From: Coix lacryma-jobi var. lacryma-jobi
Lineage: Eukaryota > Streptophyta > Magnoliopsida > Poales > Poaceae
Assembly: GCA_009763385.1 (NCBI GenBank)
Contig: CM019829.1
Location: forward strand, 41,316,339-41,380,338
Length of the DNA: 64,000 nucleotides
Direction of reading: 5' to 3'
The position numbers and the translations under genes are program-made. Position 1 is the first letter of the stretch, and the number at the start of each line of letters is the position of its first letter. This document shows positions 34,681-48,001 of this stretch, piece after piece. The notes under the pieces are model-generated. The model did not search any database. It was given only the letters and a program-made list of their open reading frames with translations, and was not told the DNA's origin.

Positions 34681-35089
34681 GCGGCTATGGGACGGTAGAG
34701 AGCTCGGGGTTACGCGGGTAAGGTTTGCGGGGGCGTGCGCACTCGATTGCGCTCTGGCGGATAAGCTGGCGTGCAGCCGGGGCTCGGGCGCAAGCTCGGC
34801 CGGCAATGGCCACGCGGCGGCGGCGCGCTGGACACTGTAGGGGCCGAGAGCGAGGGTCAGCGCTCTCGTGCGGGCGCGGAGGGAACAGGGAGACAGCGGC
34901 GGCAGGATAAGGGCGCGTGGGGAGCAGCCGTCTGCGCTGCAGGCGCAGCGCCGGCGCCATGGCCGGGCCCCCCCCCCTTCCCTCTGGCTCTACGGGAAGA
35001 AGAACAGTGTAGGGCTAGGGTTTGACTTTTGGCCAGAATCTATATTTTGCAAAAATCTCCCAAAATTTGAACTGTGCGACAAAAACTCA

Positions 35090-35470
35090 AAATACCAAAG
35101 TTGTTCAGAAAAATGAGATCTACAACTTTGTCAATATGAACATTTTCAAATTTCAAATAGTTTGTGAACTATAATCAAAACAGAAAAGGGAATATTTTTC
35201 AAATTTGATTCAAATCAAAATTACTTTGGATTTCAAACTGAAACTTGAAAATCTTTATATATGAAAGTTGTCCCATTTGTCAAAACCTACAACTTTGCTA
35301 ATATACACTTTTTCTGAAACTCAATAGTTTTTGAATAACTTTTTAAAACTGAAAAGGGGACAAAAACTGGAATTTGAATGAATTTGAAATTACTTCAAAT
35401 TTTATATAGAAACATAGAAATCTGTATATACCAAAGTTGTTCCTCTAGGTCAGATTCACAACTTTGCTTT
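35090..35470. repeat. Repeated hairpin motif CAAAGTTGT...ACAACTTTG
   Basis: Three copies at about 35096, 35264 and 35432 (period near 168 bp). Each pairs CAAAGTTGT with a downstream ACAACTTTG and a central GATCTAC-like core. The outer LTR shows the same motif at about 38381 and 38552. Confidence 0.6.
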
Positions 35471-37224
35471 TTGAACCAACTCAAAATTTTGAATTTTGAA
35501 AAAGTTATCAAAAAGGGAATAAATCCAGGATTTGGGATTTTAGGGTTTTGCAAAAGGAAACTCAATTCAAATCTGATTTTTGAACTTTGATCAAAGCAAC
35601 AAACATCAGGGCACTAAATTTGAACAAGAATTACATAGGACTAGGCACAGAGGTGAAATTACCATTTTGCCCCTATAGGAAGAAGTGGGCTAACAAGGGT
35701 TTCTGCAATAGAGGTACATCACATAAAATGATACACTAAGCAAATGCATACACATGAAATCATGATCAAGATGATTAATGATGCTAATGATGATATGTCA
35801 AGTTAATTACATGCTTAAACACCAGAGGTGTTACACCTACGCCACCCGGAAGTACAGTACACCACTCCTATCCAGGTACGACGACCACGTGGGTACATGC
35901 TACTTCCGCCATCTCTCCACTCCCAGTGCGCGGTTGTCGGTCCAATAAAGGATTCCTCGGAGCCAGAGCTTCCCGAAGTATGTGAATAGTTACAAGTCTT
36001 GACCAGCAGGCCCCCATACGGATGGTCCCTAAAGTTTTTCCGTCAGCAACAAGCACCTCGGGACTCTAACCCAAGAGTACAGGTCCTGTCGGTTTTTCAA
36101 CCCTGTCCCGGTCGGTGTCAACTGTTGAGTCCCGGACTACAACATGACGGCACCGTACGCGCGGACAACCTCTTCTCGACAATGACCACATGCTAGCTAG
36201 GCAAGCAGTCATCGAACGGGAAGTAAAGCCAAATTCCCATAAAGATTCTTTCAGTGATCACACTTTTGAAAATGACATTTTATTGCAAAGTCTAATTCAA
36301 TAAGCATTGCTAAGCATTTTTCAAATACTTTTGAAAAGCAGGTATCAGGTGTATCAGTGGTCAAGGTGGATAGTGCATCAATTAGGATAGCACACAACTC
36401 CTATAAACCTAATGCAATAATTTAACTCAAAAGCATTTAAGGAAATCATTTTATAAATTCAAGGAAAGGGGTTAAATACACCGGGGCTTGCCTTGAAGAG
36501 CAAAGAGGGCAGGCTCGAGGGCGGCAGGGCAGGTGTCGGAGCTCGGGGTAGCCTCGGGGACAGGTTCGTCAGCGGCTGCCTCAATCTTGACGCCTTCTTC
36601 GATGACTACACGAATGCAATGATGCATGCTCATGAGTATGCTAGCATGAACAATGCAACACAGGGCATACAACATAAACCTTAATCACCTTTTCTGTTTT
36701 TCTTAATTATTTAAAAAGGTCATTTTATGCAGTTGCTCCAAAAATTACCAAATTAATCACATAAGTTCATTATGGTGTAGATAGATGGCAAAACAAATTT
36801 CATAATTTTTGGAGGTCATTAAGGTGCTCAAATAAAATCAGACATTAATTAACAAAAGGCACTATTTAACAATTAAAGATAAATGCTCAAAAATTAACTT
36901 GTTCCAAAAGACTTCAAAATTTCACCAGAGACTAAACATGGCATAGGAAGCTCACAAAAATTTATCTCATGATTTTTGGAGTTATAAAAGATTTTCTAAA
37001 AAAAATCCAAAACCATCCATTTATTAATTAAAAGAGAGATTTTTCATTTTCAAATTTTTGCACAAAGTCCAAGTTTCATATTTTTATAAAATACTACATA
37101 GTATAAAGACTCAACTGTAAAATTTTCAGAATTTTTAGAGCAATACAGAAAATCATACAAAAAGATGAAAAAGGAACACTATTCACAACTTCCAAAAAAG
37201 GAAAAGAGCACTGTGCTCCTCCCT

Positions 37225-37640
37225 CGCAGGGCTCGGGCGAAGCGGAAACCAACGGCCGTCCGAGGCCTGGCCGGGAGGCTCGGGCGAGACGGAAAACGAT
37301 CATTTCGTCCGAGGCCTGGCCGGGAGGCTCGGGCGAAGCGGAGGGTGCATGCTTGCTCGAGACTAGGCTCGGCGAAGCTGAGGGTGCGTGAGTCCGCTCG
37401 AGGCTAGGCTCGGGCGAAGCGTTGTGTGAGTCCGCTCCGAGGCTGGGCTCGGTGAAGTGGCGAGGGTACGTGTCTGCTCGAGGCCTGGCTCGAGCGAGTG
37501 CTTGCTCGAGGCTTGGCTCGGGCGAAGCGGAGTGGAAGCAGAGACCGGGGGCTTCGAGTGCTTACCACGGGTCGGAGGCAGGACTCGGCGGGACGGAACA
37601 AGGTGGTCGACGGAGCTCGGCGGGCGTTCACGGCGGCGCT
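37225..37640. repeat. GC-rich minisatellite in outer long LTR
   Basis: Units of GAGGCTNGGCTCGGGCGAAG and GGCCTGGCCGGGAGGCTCGG repeat with frequent small changes. Counterpart of 33940-34320. Confidence 0.7.
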
Positions 37641-38942
37641 CGGCGCTCCGGCGATCCTGTGCACCGCACGAGGTCACAATGGCACGGTCAGAGCCGCAAG
37701 AAGACAGGGAAGCTGACACAGGGGTCGGAGAAAGATGATCATGGCCGGAGAGTGGGGATTTCCCGAATCCGTGCTCACCGGTGTTTCGCCGGAGTTTGGG
37801 AAGATGGGGTTACGCCGGGCGATTGGAGGCGGCGGAGGTAAAATTGAGGGGCTGGGAAGCTTCGCGAGCTCAAGGCGGAGCTTCTGGGCTAGGTGGTGGA
37901 GCGGCGGAGACTCTGGAGTGAGCTGGCGACGGTGGCGGAGTGAGTGCGGAGCTCCGGTCGGCCGGCGGGCCTTAAATAGGCGCGGCCAGGGGCCGTTAGA
38001 GAGCGCGCGGAGGTGCGGATGAGGTTGCCCGCGGCGCGTGCTTGCGATCTCATGATGAAGAAGGACGGAATTCAGTTTGGGACCCGGGTGTCGTGCTTGC
38101 CGGCGACGGCCACGCGGCGGCGACGTCGGGGAACAGTGGGGGACGGGGGCGGAGGTCAGCGCTTGCGCGTGCAGGGGCAGAATGATGGCGCGGACAGCGG
38201 CGGCAGGTTGGAGGCAGGCGAGTAGCTGCCAGGCGCGTGGCGCACGCGGCGCCGGCGAGCTGCCATGACCGGCCCCCCTGGCCCTAGGGAGAAGATGAAC
38301 AGGGCTAGGGTGTAGGGTTTGACTTTCTGTATTTTGCAAATTTCTCCCAAAAATTAAACTGAGCAGCAAAAACTCAAAATACCAAAGTTGTGCACAAAAA
38401 GGAGATCTACAACTTTGTCAAAAAGAATATTTTCAAATCCCAAACAGTTCTTGAATTATTTTCGAAATCAGAAAAGGGGACACTTTTAAGATTTGAATAA
38501 TTTCAAAATTACTTTTGATTTTATATAGAAACTTGAAAATCTGTAAAAACCAAAGTTGTTCCTCTTGTCAAGATCTACAACTTTGCTTTTTGAACCAAAT
38601 CCAAATTTTGAATAGTTTTTAAAGTATTAAAAGAGGGGTAAAAACCAGGGTTTGGAAATTAGGGTTTTTCAAAGGGATTTGAAATCTGTTTTTGGTTTTG
38701 GGTTTTTGAACAACACAACAAAGCTTCGAGACACAAAACTGAACAAGAATTAAACAAGGCTAGACACAGAGGTGAAATTACCATTTTTGCCCTTATAGGA
38801 AGATTTGGGCTTTAGGGTTTTTGAAAAGAGATTGCTACACAAGTACTAAGCAAACATAAATGCAAGGCAAGAATGATTAATGACTAATGATGATGACATG
38901 TCAGGTTAATTACAGATTAAACACCAGAGGTGTTACACCATG

Positions 38943-41437
38943 TCACCACTCGAGTCACTATCCAAATGTCCATTTGTGCCCATTGGAGTGGTTATTGCTT
39001 TAGCTTCATCTAACCCAAACTTCTTGAGCATGTCCTTGATGTACTTGCCTTGACTAACGAATGTGCCTTTCTTCATTTGCTTGATTTGTAGACCAAGGAA
39101 GTAACTAAGCTCTCCAATCATAGACATCTCAAACTCTTTTGCCATCATCTCCCCAAACTCTTCACAAAAGTGTTGGTTGGTTGATCCAAAGATAATGTCA
39201 TCCACATAGATTTGCAACACAAACAAGCTACTTCCAATTTTCTTGGTGAAGAGAGTGGTGTCAACCTTCCCAATCTTGAACCCTTTTGCTAACAAGAAGT
39301 CCCTCAATCTTTCATACCAAGCTCTAGGTGCTTGCTTCAACCCATATAGTGCCTTCTTGAGCTTGTACACATGGTTGGGCTTCTTCAAGTCTTCAAACCA
39401 GGGAGGTTGCTCAACATACACTAACTCATTGATGAATCCATTGAGAAAAGCACTCTTCACATCCATTTGATAGAGCTTGATGTTGTGAGCACAAGCATAT
39501 GCAAGTAGGATTCTAATGGCTTCCAATCTAGCAACCGGTGCATAGGTTTCTCCAAAGTCAATGCCTTCCATTTGAGTGTATCCTTGTGCAACCAATCTTG
39601 CTTTGTTCCTTACAACAATGCCATCTTCATCTTGCTTGTTCCGGAAGACCCATCTTGTACCAATAACATTTGTGTTCTTTGGTCTTTCCACTAACTCCCA
39701 AACATCATTGCGGGTGAAGTTGTTCAACTCTTCATGCATTGCATTCACCCAATCAACATCCATCAAAGCCTCATCAATCTTGGTTGGCTTAATAGATGAT
39801 ACAAATGAGTAGTGTTCACAAAATGAAGCCAATCTTGATCTTGTTTGCACACCTCTTCTTATGTCACCAACAATTTGATCTAAGGGATGATCTCTTGCAA
39901 TGTGTGTTGGTTGTAGCACTTGTTGCAGTTGGACACTTGCACTTGCACTTGGATGAGTCACTTGAGGGCTACTAGCATCTTGTTGATCATGAGAACCACT
40001 AGAGCTTGCAACATCATTGTCGTGCATGGTTGGAGGTGAGAGCACTTGATCTTTGTCATCTTCAATGTCAGTCACTTGCTTTGGCCTAAAATCACCAATG
40101 TCCATGTTCTTCATAGCTTCCGCCAATTGTGTTCTTCTCACATCATCTAGATTATCTTGTTCTTCATGTGAGCCATTGGTTTCATCAAACTCAACATCAT
40201 GGACTTCTTCAACTATTCTTGTTGTGTTGTTCCACACTCTATAGGCTTTGCTTGTAGTGGAGTAACCAAGAAGTAACCCTTCATCACATTTCTTCTCAAA
40301 CTTTCCAAGTCTTGTGCCCTTCTTGAATATGTAGCACTTGCACCCAAAGACCCGAAAGTAAGCAATGTTGGGCTTTCTATCATTGAGGAGCCCATATGGT
40401 GTCTTCTTCAATAGAGGGTGACAATAGAGTCGGTTGCTATAGTAGCAAGCCGTGTTGATTGCTTCGGCCCAAAAAGAATCACTCACATTGTATTCACCTA
40501 ACATAGATCTTGACATATCAATGAGTGTCCTATTCTTCCTTTCATCTATCCCAATGGATTGAGGTGTATACTTGGCTGAGAATTGATGTTTGATTCCAAA
40601 CTCATCACATAGCTCATCAACTCTTGTGTTTCTAAACTCACTTCCATTGTCACTTCTCACTTTCTTGATTCTTCTATCAAACTCATTTTGGCTTCTCTTG
40701 ACAAAGGTTTTGAATACGCCAAACACTTCACTCTTGTCAACAAGAAAGAAGACCCATGTGTATCTTGTATAGTCATCCACTATAACAAATCCATACTTGC
40801 TTCCCCCAATACTTGAATATGTGGTTGGTCCAAACAAGTCCATGTGCAACAACTCAAGTGCATGTGTAGTGCTCATCATTCCTTTGTTAGGATGAGTGTT
40901 TCCAACTTGCTTTCCCATTTGACATGCACTACATAGCTTGTCCTTCTCAAAGTGAACATCTTTTAGCCCTCTCACCATGTCATGCTTCACTAGCCTCTTT
41001 AGTTGCTTCATTCCAACATGTCCCAAGCGCCTATGCCATAGCCAACCCATGCTTGATTTGGTGAATAAGCATGTTGTCAATTGAGCTTCACTAGCATCAA
41101 AGTCCACCAAATAGAGATTCTCATATCTAAATCCTTTGAAGATCACATCACTTCCATCAACACTCACAATCTCCACATCATCAACACCGAATATCCATTT
41201 GAATCCCAAATCACACAATTGTGCCACTAACAACAAGTTGAAGTTGAGAGATTCCACCAATAGCACATTGGAGATGCTCAAGTCATTGCATATTGCAATC
41301 TTGCCCAAGCCTTTGACCTTGTCTTTCTTGTTGTCACCAAATGTAATAGCATCTGCATGATCATCACCACTAGTGTTGATTGATTTGAACATTCTACCAT
41401 CTCCGGTCATGTGTTGAGTGCACCCACTATCAAGCAC
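38943..41437 (-). pseudogene. pol: Copia pol N-terminal part: protease, integrase, RT
   Basis: About 830 open residues. It begins at the protease active site LDSGCTQHMTG, frame-open for a few codons before. The integrase zinc region (CSACQMGKQ) and catalytic core follow, with Asp in HMDLFGP, Asp in RSDNGSEF and Glu in IDERKNRTL (usually VERKNRTL). RT motifs follow: ARLVAQGYTQ, QMDVKSAFLNG, ALYGLKQAPRAWY and the catalytic IYVDDIIFGS. This order, with integrase before RT, defines Ty1-copia. The frame ends at the TSD of the nested LTR at 38942 and resumes at 30692. Upstream, two in-frame stops (41480-41482 TAA, 41468-41470 TAG) separate it from gag. Confidence 0.93.
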
Positions 41438-41479
41438 CCAATGCCTTCCTCCGGCTTTGTAATTAACCTACAAAAAGGA

Positions 41480-43507
41480 TTAATTCTTTTTAGGTACCCA
41501 AATCTTTTTGGGTCCTCCAAGGTTAGTAACCAAGCTCTTGGGAACCCAAATTGCCTTCTTCTTTGGGCCAACCATGGGTGCACCAATGTACTTAGCCTTC
41601 ACACCATTAGTGCCCTTAGTAAGCATATAACAAGAATCAAGGCAAATAGATGTAACATGAGCATGCTTCTTGTTTTTATTCTTGTTAAAGCAATGTTGCT
41701 CTCTATGCCCGGATTGCTTGCAACTATTGCAAATCCGACCGTTGCTCTTCACAAAACGAGTCTTGTGAGGAACAAAAGCCACCTTGCCCTTCTTGGGGGT
41801 ATAGCCAAGTCCCTCCTTGTTGAGTGGAGACCTTTGGCTACCCAAGCACTTAAGCAAGCGGGCATCTCCACCATAGGCATTGCCTAAGGCATGAGTGAGC
41901 TCATTAACCTTGTTTTTAAGGTTCTTATTTTCTACTACTAATGATGAGTTACATGTAGTAGAAGTAGACATTTTAATTGAGCTAGATGATGATGATGCAT
42001 TGATAGGAGCAACAATAATAGGAGTGTAAAATGATTCATCAAGTATATCACAAGTTACTCCTACATTGCATGTCTCTACAACATCCTCAATCTTACTTTG
42101 ATCAAGGAGGGAGGAGTGGGCTTCCTTAAGCCTAGTGTGAGCTTGATCAAGCTTCTCATGGGCTTCCTCTAGCCTCTCATGAGTAGACTTGAGCTCATCA
42201 AAGGATTGCTCAAGAGCCTTGCTGGCCTTGCGCAATTCTTTGCACTCCTTCCTCTTAGTCTCAATGTAAGAGTGAGCATCTCGTAGCATGCTTATGAGGT
42301 CCTCCTTTGAGTACTCCTCATCATCATCACTCTGACTCTCACTCTCATCGGATGATACCTTAGTGGCCTTAGCCATGAAGCATGTCGATGGAGCGTCGAA
42401 AATAGAAGGCTTGCTTGAGATAGCAAGACTAGCCATAGCCTTTTTCTTGGTGGTCTTCCTCTCATCATCACTAGAATCACCATCATCGCTTGAGGAAGCA
42501 TCACTATCCCATGTCACAACATAGGATCCACCCTTCTTCTTTTCCTTCTTCTTCTCCTTCTTCTCCTTCTCCTTCTTCTCCTTCTTGTTCTTCTTATGAT
42601 CATCTTCATCATCACTAGATTGTGGACAATCCGCAATGAAGTGATCTTTGCTCTTGCATCGATAGCATCTTCTAGTTGAGCTCTTGTATGAATCTCTTTT
42701 CTTTCTTGCCCAAAGCTCTTCTTCTTCATGAACTTGCCAAACTTCTTGACAAAGAGAGCTATTTCTTCATCATCTAACTCATTGCCGCTTGTGCTAGCTT
42801 CATCATCACTTTCCTCCTTTTCTTTGCCCTTGCTCTTGATCTTGGAGGATGATGCCTTGAACGCCACAGTCTTCTTCTTCTTCTCTTCCTCTTGGGCTCC
42901 CCCATCCCGTTCCACGCGGTATGTGTCTTGAGTGACCACATCACCTAGTACTTGATTTGGGATTACTGTATCCAACCCTTCTCTCACAAGAATGGTTACC
43001 AAGGTATCAAACCTAGGTGGCAAGCATCTCAAGAACTTGTGAGAAAAGTCCTTGTCATCCACCTTCTCGCCCAACGCCTTTAAGTCATTAATAATAACTT
43101 GCAACCGGTGAAACATCTCCGGTATGCTCTCATCATCTAGCATCTTGAAAGTAGCAAGCTTGTCTTTGAGAATGTAAAGCTTGGCACTCTTCACGGCCTT
43201 GGTCCCCTCATAGGTCTCCTCTAATCTCTCCCATATTTCACTTGCTCTTTCAAGATTCTTGATTTGCTCAAAGACTTTGATGTCGAATGCTTCATAGAAA
43301 AGGTTGATTGCCACATCATTCCATTGAAGCTTCTCTTCTTCTCTTTTTAGTTGGATCGGAGGAGTCAATCACAGCAAAGTCATGCTCGATCACATCCCAT
43401 ATCTTCCTATTCATGCCCCTTGTGAACGCGCACATCTTCCGCTTCCAACAATCGAAGTTGGTGCTGTCAAAATGTGGTGGCTTCCCCATATAGTTGATTT
43501 GAGCCAT
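41480..43507 (-). pseudogene. gag: Copia gag with frameshifts
   Basis: Three overlapping frames together make one gag. The N-terminal segment (43507 to about 43345) starts MAQINYMGKPPHFDSTNFDC. The middle (about 43368-42690) has DVAINLFYEAFDIKVFEQ, EIWERLEETYEGTKAVK and LRCLPPRFDTLV. The C-terminal part (42517-41480) has a coiled coil and a zinc knuckle CNSCKQSGHREQHC near 41700. An earlier knuckle, CYRCKSKDHF-like, near 42650 is out of frame. Frameshifts lie near 43345, near 42690 and in the Lys-rich repeat at about 42540-42600. Gag would form the particle and package RNA. This copy cannot make a full protein. Confidence 0.85.
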
Positions 43508-43549
43508 TGCAACACCGGAGGTTGTAAATCCTCAAACAAACGGTGACTT

Positions 43550-43562
43550 GGCTCCGATACCA
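43550..43562 (-). other. Copia primer-binding site (tRNA-Met type)
   Basis: TGGTATCGGAGCC on the minus strand, two bases after the 5' LTR end. Confidence 0.85.
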
Positions 43563-43564
43563 CT

Positions 43565-45628
43565 TGAAAGGTCCGAATGGCTAGAGGGGGAGGGGTGAAT
43601 AGCCTATTTAAAAAATCTAGAATCCTGAAACTCACAGCTCAAAACGGATATCAGAACACACAGTCGGTATTACCGACTGTAGGGCCGGTACTACCGGGGT
43701 CGGTACTACCGGCTCCAAGGGTCGGTACTACCGACAACCTAGGAACAACTACGAAATTGAGATGAACGAGATGCAAAATTGAATCTAGCTTATACCAAGG
43801 CTTTCCTAAGAGATGTAGATGAAGTTTATACCTTGTCCAAGTAGTGGCTTCTCCCCAAAGAGTAGATCGAGCCTTGCCACACTTAGAATGAGAGTAGAGG
43901 GAGAAAGAACACGAAGAACAAGCGTACAAACGAAATAATCCAAGATGTAAATCCAACAAGCACACGAGACACGAGATTTAACCCGAGGTTCGGCCACTTC
44001 ACTAAGAAGCACCTACGTCCCCGTTGTTGAGGTGACCACGAAGGTCGGAGTCTCTTTCACCTCCTTGCCTCACTCAATCAACCACAAAGGCTAGTTGAGT
44101 TTCTTCACAAAGAATCAGAGGGTAATACAAACACTTCAGAGTGCCCTCACAAGTGAGTCAATCACGGGCAACAACCGAAGAACACCTAATCGGCTAGGAT
44201 TCCAAGAACCCAAGAGTAAAGAACACAAATCAAGCCGGAGAGATGTTGGATCCAAGTGCTCTAGACGTAGATCGATGCGTCTCACTCTCTAATCTCACTT
44301 CCCTAGCTCAAAGCTTGCAAGAGATTCACTCTAGAATCAAAGGGGGAGAGAGAGGAGGTTTGTCAACACTTGGGAGCTCTCTTTCTTGAGTTTGGGCGCA
44401 ATGAATCGAAGAGGTGACCGTTGGAAGCCGACCGAGCGGCTATTTGTACAAGTCAGCTGCACCACGGTCGGTAGTACCAACCCCCTAGGCCGGTAGTACC
44501 AACTACCTCACTTAAAGCCGTAACATGAAGCGTTGACCCGATGGAAACCACCGACCCTCTGGTCGGTACCACCGGGGGTCGGTAGTACCGGCCCTATGGC
44601 GATACTACCGATAGGACAAACCCGATCCACACAGAGAGCACCAAACTGCCTCAAACCTTGGTGCCACCAACGGTCGGAAGTACCGGCCCTATGGCGGTAC
44701 TACCGACAAGCCAACTTTGGATCTACACAGAGAGCATCCAAAACTCCTCCAGACCACGGTACTACCGACCCCCAGGTCGGTACTACCAAGCCCGGTACTA
44801 CCGGCCCTATGGCGATACTACCGGTAGGCCAAAAATGGCCCAACATAGAGAGCCTGCGATCTGCGCACGGAGGGGTCGGTACTACCGGCCCTAGGGTCGG
44901 TACTACCGACTTCAGCAACTTAAGCTCTGCGCTAAAACGGCCATAACTCTTAGCTCCGAACTCTGATTTCGATGTTCTTGGACATTTTGGAAAGCTTATT
45001 CAGAGGGCTACACAACCCACATGAACTCATGATCCAAAGCACAAAGGATCAATACAGATTTCCAATCCAAGATCCATTGCTATTCTTTTTCAACCAAAGT
45101 TTTCTCCAAAAACTTCTCCGAGTTGATCCAATTCAACTCCAACACCTTCTCCTTTGCAAATGTGACAACACCACCAAGTGTATACCACCTTGTGCATATG
45201 TGTTAGCATTTTCACAAACATTTTTAAAGGATTTTTACTTTCACTCACCACGTCACTCGATCCTAGAAACAACGCAAAGTTAGATCGCTCAAGGTGGCAC
45301 TAGATGTTAGACGTCATGAGCACTTTTCACCACATCTAGCTAGCCTAATTTATATCCTCTTGATAGTCCGACTTGCCTATACTCAAGATTAGAACAAGAA
45401 ATAATCTACCACTTGAGCAAGACATCTTTTCTCTTCTTGATTTCACCAATGGTAGAGCACTTGATCACATGAGTGCTTGTGGCCGTCACCATCCTCCATA
45501 GTTGCCACCTTGCTAGCTCCACCACATGTCTTGGTCGTAATCCTTTCTCATAAGCTACACACATGCTTATCAATAGGATTAGACCAAATAGGTTTCATCA
45601 ATTAACCAAAACCAAACTGGGGCTTTAA
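43565..45628 (-). repeat. Copia 5' LTR
   Basis: 2064 bp, closely matching 26927-28979 along its whole length. GGTAGTACCG-type arrays are at about 43660-43735 and 44464-44910. The outer end carries a mutated terminal base (TTTAA for TTTCA). Confidence 0.9.
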
Positions 45629-46288
45629 CTATCTTCACCACGTCGATCTGTGTTGGTGCCTTTGACCCCGCGCCACTCGATCTAGTCACGCCGCCGCTGC
45701 CTGAGATGTTCCACACCGATGCACACTGTTGCTAGCATGCTGCCCGATAGGGTCGCGCCACCGCCGCCGTGTTGTCTCGCTAGGTACATACCGATGCTCT
45801 GCTGCTGTATCTTTTTGGTTTGCCCAATCACTAATCAGGTCGTTGTTGGGTATTTTAAACGCACACAGAAAAATCCGCAAACGCACGTATACCGATGTAG
45901 ATTTCACCTGAGAGTATTCCAGGGTATCGATTTCCACGGGGAACGTGAAGTGTACTAGAAGAATCAAGAACGTCCAAGAAAAGAATGATAATATGGGTAG
46001 AGAGAGATTTAGGGTTTTCTAAGCAGGTCTATCTAATTAAAGGCTCACTATACTTTACTTACTTCGGGACATCAGAACACTAGCCACAGAAAGGGATGAG
46101 AAATGGGCTAGGAAGCTCCGACTATGGTCCTACAAACACCAACCCGAACGTGGTGGACTACGTCGGCCGTCAGGGCTGTCACCACCTGGTGCTACGACAA
46201 CTATCTGTGGGGCTGGGTGCAAACCCAGGTAAACCCTAGTCTAGACACCACGTCTACACTAACGTCTACTACTCTAATTACATATGAT

Positions 46289-46608
46289 AACTAGAGCACT
46301 CGATACGAGCGAAGATCCAGTAAATAAAATAATGCAAGAACTGAAATTAAATATAATACTTGGAAATAGTAAATGAAGAACCTGGAAATTACTTGAAGAT
46401 GAACTATATGCTGCACCAATACAATGTCGAGGAAGATCCGACAGATCCGGCTCCTCCTCAGCTCTCTCCTCCTCTCTCTAATCTGATCTCTAATTACAAC
46501 TAGATGAACTAGACAACTAGAACTAGAACTAGACGAACTAGAACTAGAAGAACTAGAACTAGATCTAATTACAACTAGATGAACTAGACAACTAGAACTA
46601 GAACTAGA
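46289..46608. repeat. Direct repeat copy 1 with (AACTAG)n minisatellite
   Basis: Begins AACTAGAGCACTCGATACGAG and runs through AATGTCGAGGAAGATCCGAC to an array of GAACTAGAACTAGAA units. Copy 2 is at 47716-48001, nearly identical for about 280 bp, with the two copies about 1.43 kb apart. Confidence 0.85.
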
Positions 46609-47715
46609 AAAACTTAAGAGGATAAGGATACTTACCTGGATACATGGGTTGCTTTCCCCCAAGCCGAATGTTGACGTAGTCGTTCGATCTTGCAATCTAG
46701 CGGACTAGCGGTGAAAATGTTCTTCCTCTATTGAAGCATTGATTGATGTTGATGGTTGTTGAAATAATGCTCCAACAGTGGATGGAACATCCACTTGCTC
46801 GTCAACTTTTCTTGGTCTTTAATCCTGTGAAACTCAAATAGACAACAAAACTTGTGGAACAGATTAAGCATTAGTGGTTGGCCACTCAAGCCTTAGTTGT
46901 CCAGATTTTAGTAAGATCTCTTTCTCAATATTTTTGTATTTTAATATTTTTTATGATGCAAGAGAAAATGCAACAGGATGAATGTATGCATATTTATTTT
47001 TGTTTTTATGCCACCACGGTGAATATTTCATGTGAGTTTTTACACACCATAGAATTATTCACATGGGGCTTTAGGTTTTATGATGTAGTGCAAAAAGTAA
47101 AATATTTTTTCTCTTTTTTTATGCAATGCTAATGCAGAAAAGTAAATATGCTATGGAGGAATAATAATGAGAAATAAACATGCAAAAGAGAAACTAATGC
47201 AGAAAAGATAAATATGGATAACTACCGATTTTACCTTTCGGCGAGGGTTCAATGTTTTAAGTCCTCTGAACAGGACTTCTCACCATGTTCATTCCTGAGG
47301 TGCATCATTTGATCCCGATATGTAGACCTTGATAACTGTAACTCTTGATATGGTGTCACTCATGTTCTTCGTTTGCCCAACAATTTGAAGTGAAGCATTA
47401 GTTGTGGAAGTTGGTAGCATCTTACTCAGTGTGCATGTTCTTGTAGATCCAGAACCTTCACTCTGTAGAATTTGAGAGTTGACAAACTCCTCCTTGTTTT
47501 GCTCAAGAGTGTGTCCTACTCATAAAGGCAAGGTAGAGATCAAGTGCATGGGATCTGTTGGTGGAAAAACACCAACATAACTAAAAGTTTTGTTTATTCC
47601 TCTCTAACCTTAGGCACATTGAACAAGATAAACTTGTTGTTTATGTATTCTATTCAATCTTAACATGAGTGATAGGATCAAAAGATGAGCATGAAAGTAG
47701 CATCTTAAATTATTT

Positions 47716-48001
47716 AACTAGAGCACTCGATACGAGCGGAGATCCAGTAAATAAAATAATGCAAGAACTGAAATTAAATATAATACTTGGAAATAGTAAA
47801 TGAAGAACCTGGAGATTACTTGAAGACGAACTAGATGCTGCACCAATACAATGTCGAGGAAGATCCGACAGATCCGGCTCCTCCTCAGCTCTCTCCTCCT
47901 CTCTCTAATCCGATCTCTAATTACAACTAGATAAACTAGACAACTAGAACTAGAACTAGACGAACTAGAACTAGAAGAACTAGAACTAGATCTAATTCTA
48001 G
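47716..48001. repeat. Direct repeat copy 2 with (AACTAG)n minisatellite
   Basis: Same sequence as 46289-46608 with scattered substitutions; downstream sequence differs, leading here to a TATA-containing region. Confidence 0.85.

Larger units (their letters stand above)
31530..35835 (-). mobile_element. Second solo long LTR nested in the first
   Basis: 4306 bp, TGTAACGTAAC to GTGTTACA on the plus strand, with perfect TSD CCTAC (31525-31529, 35836-35840). The interrupted host sequence GGTCCTACGCCACCCGG appears uninterrupted at about 32363-32380 inside this copy itself. That confirms the insertion point and the family identity. A TATA box (GCTATATAAG, 34671-34680, minus) and a GC minisatellite match the outer copy. 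Confidence 0.9.
30693..38937 (-). mobile_element. Solo long LTR (Tekay/Del-type Ty3), itself interrupted
   Basis: The plus-strand boundaries are TGTGACGG at 30693 and GTGTTACA at 38937, with a perfect TSD CCATG (30688-30692, 38938-38942). Without the inner copy it is about 3.9 kb. It has the same layout as the inner LTR: sense start TGTAACACCTCTGG, a TATA-like CCTATTTAAG (37971-37980, minus), a GC-rich minisatellite, and a T-rich 3' part. No gag or pol is present. The size and ends suggest a Tekay/Del-type solo LTR; the lineage is inference. Confidence 0.85.
26927..45628 (-). mobile_element. SIRE/Maximus-type copia element, full length, with nested insertions
   Basis: In minus orientation: 5' LTR 45628-43565, primer site, gag, protease-integrase-RT-RNase H, polypurine tract, 3' LTR 28979-26927. 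A perfect TSD, CTATC, flanks it (26922-26926, 45629-45633). The last bases of the 5' LTR edge read TTTAA where the other copy has TTTCA. Without the nested LTRs it is about 10.5 kb. The two LTRs differ by only a few bases per line, so it is fairly recent. Gag has frameshifts; pol is open apart from the insertion. Confidence 0.92.
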
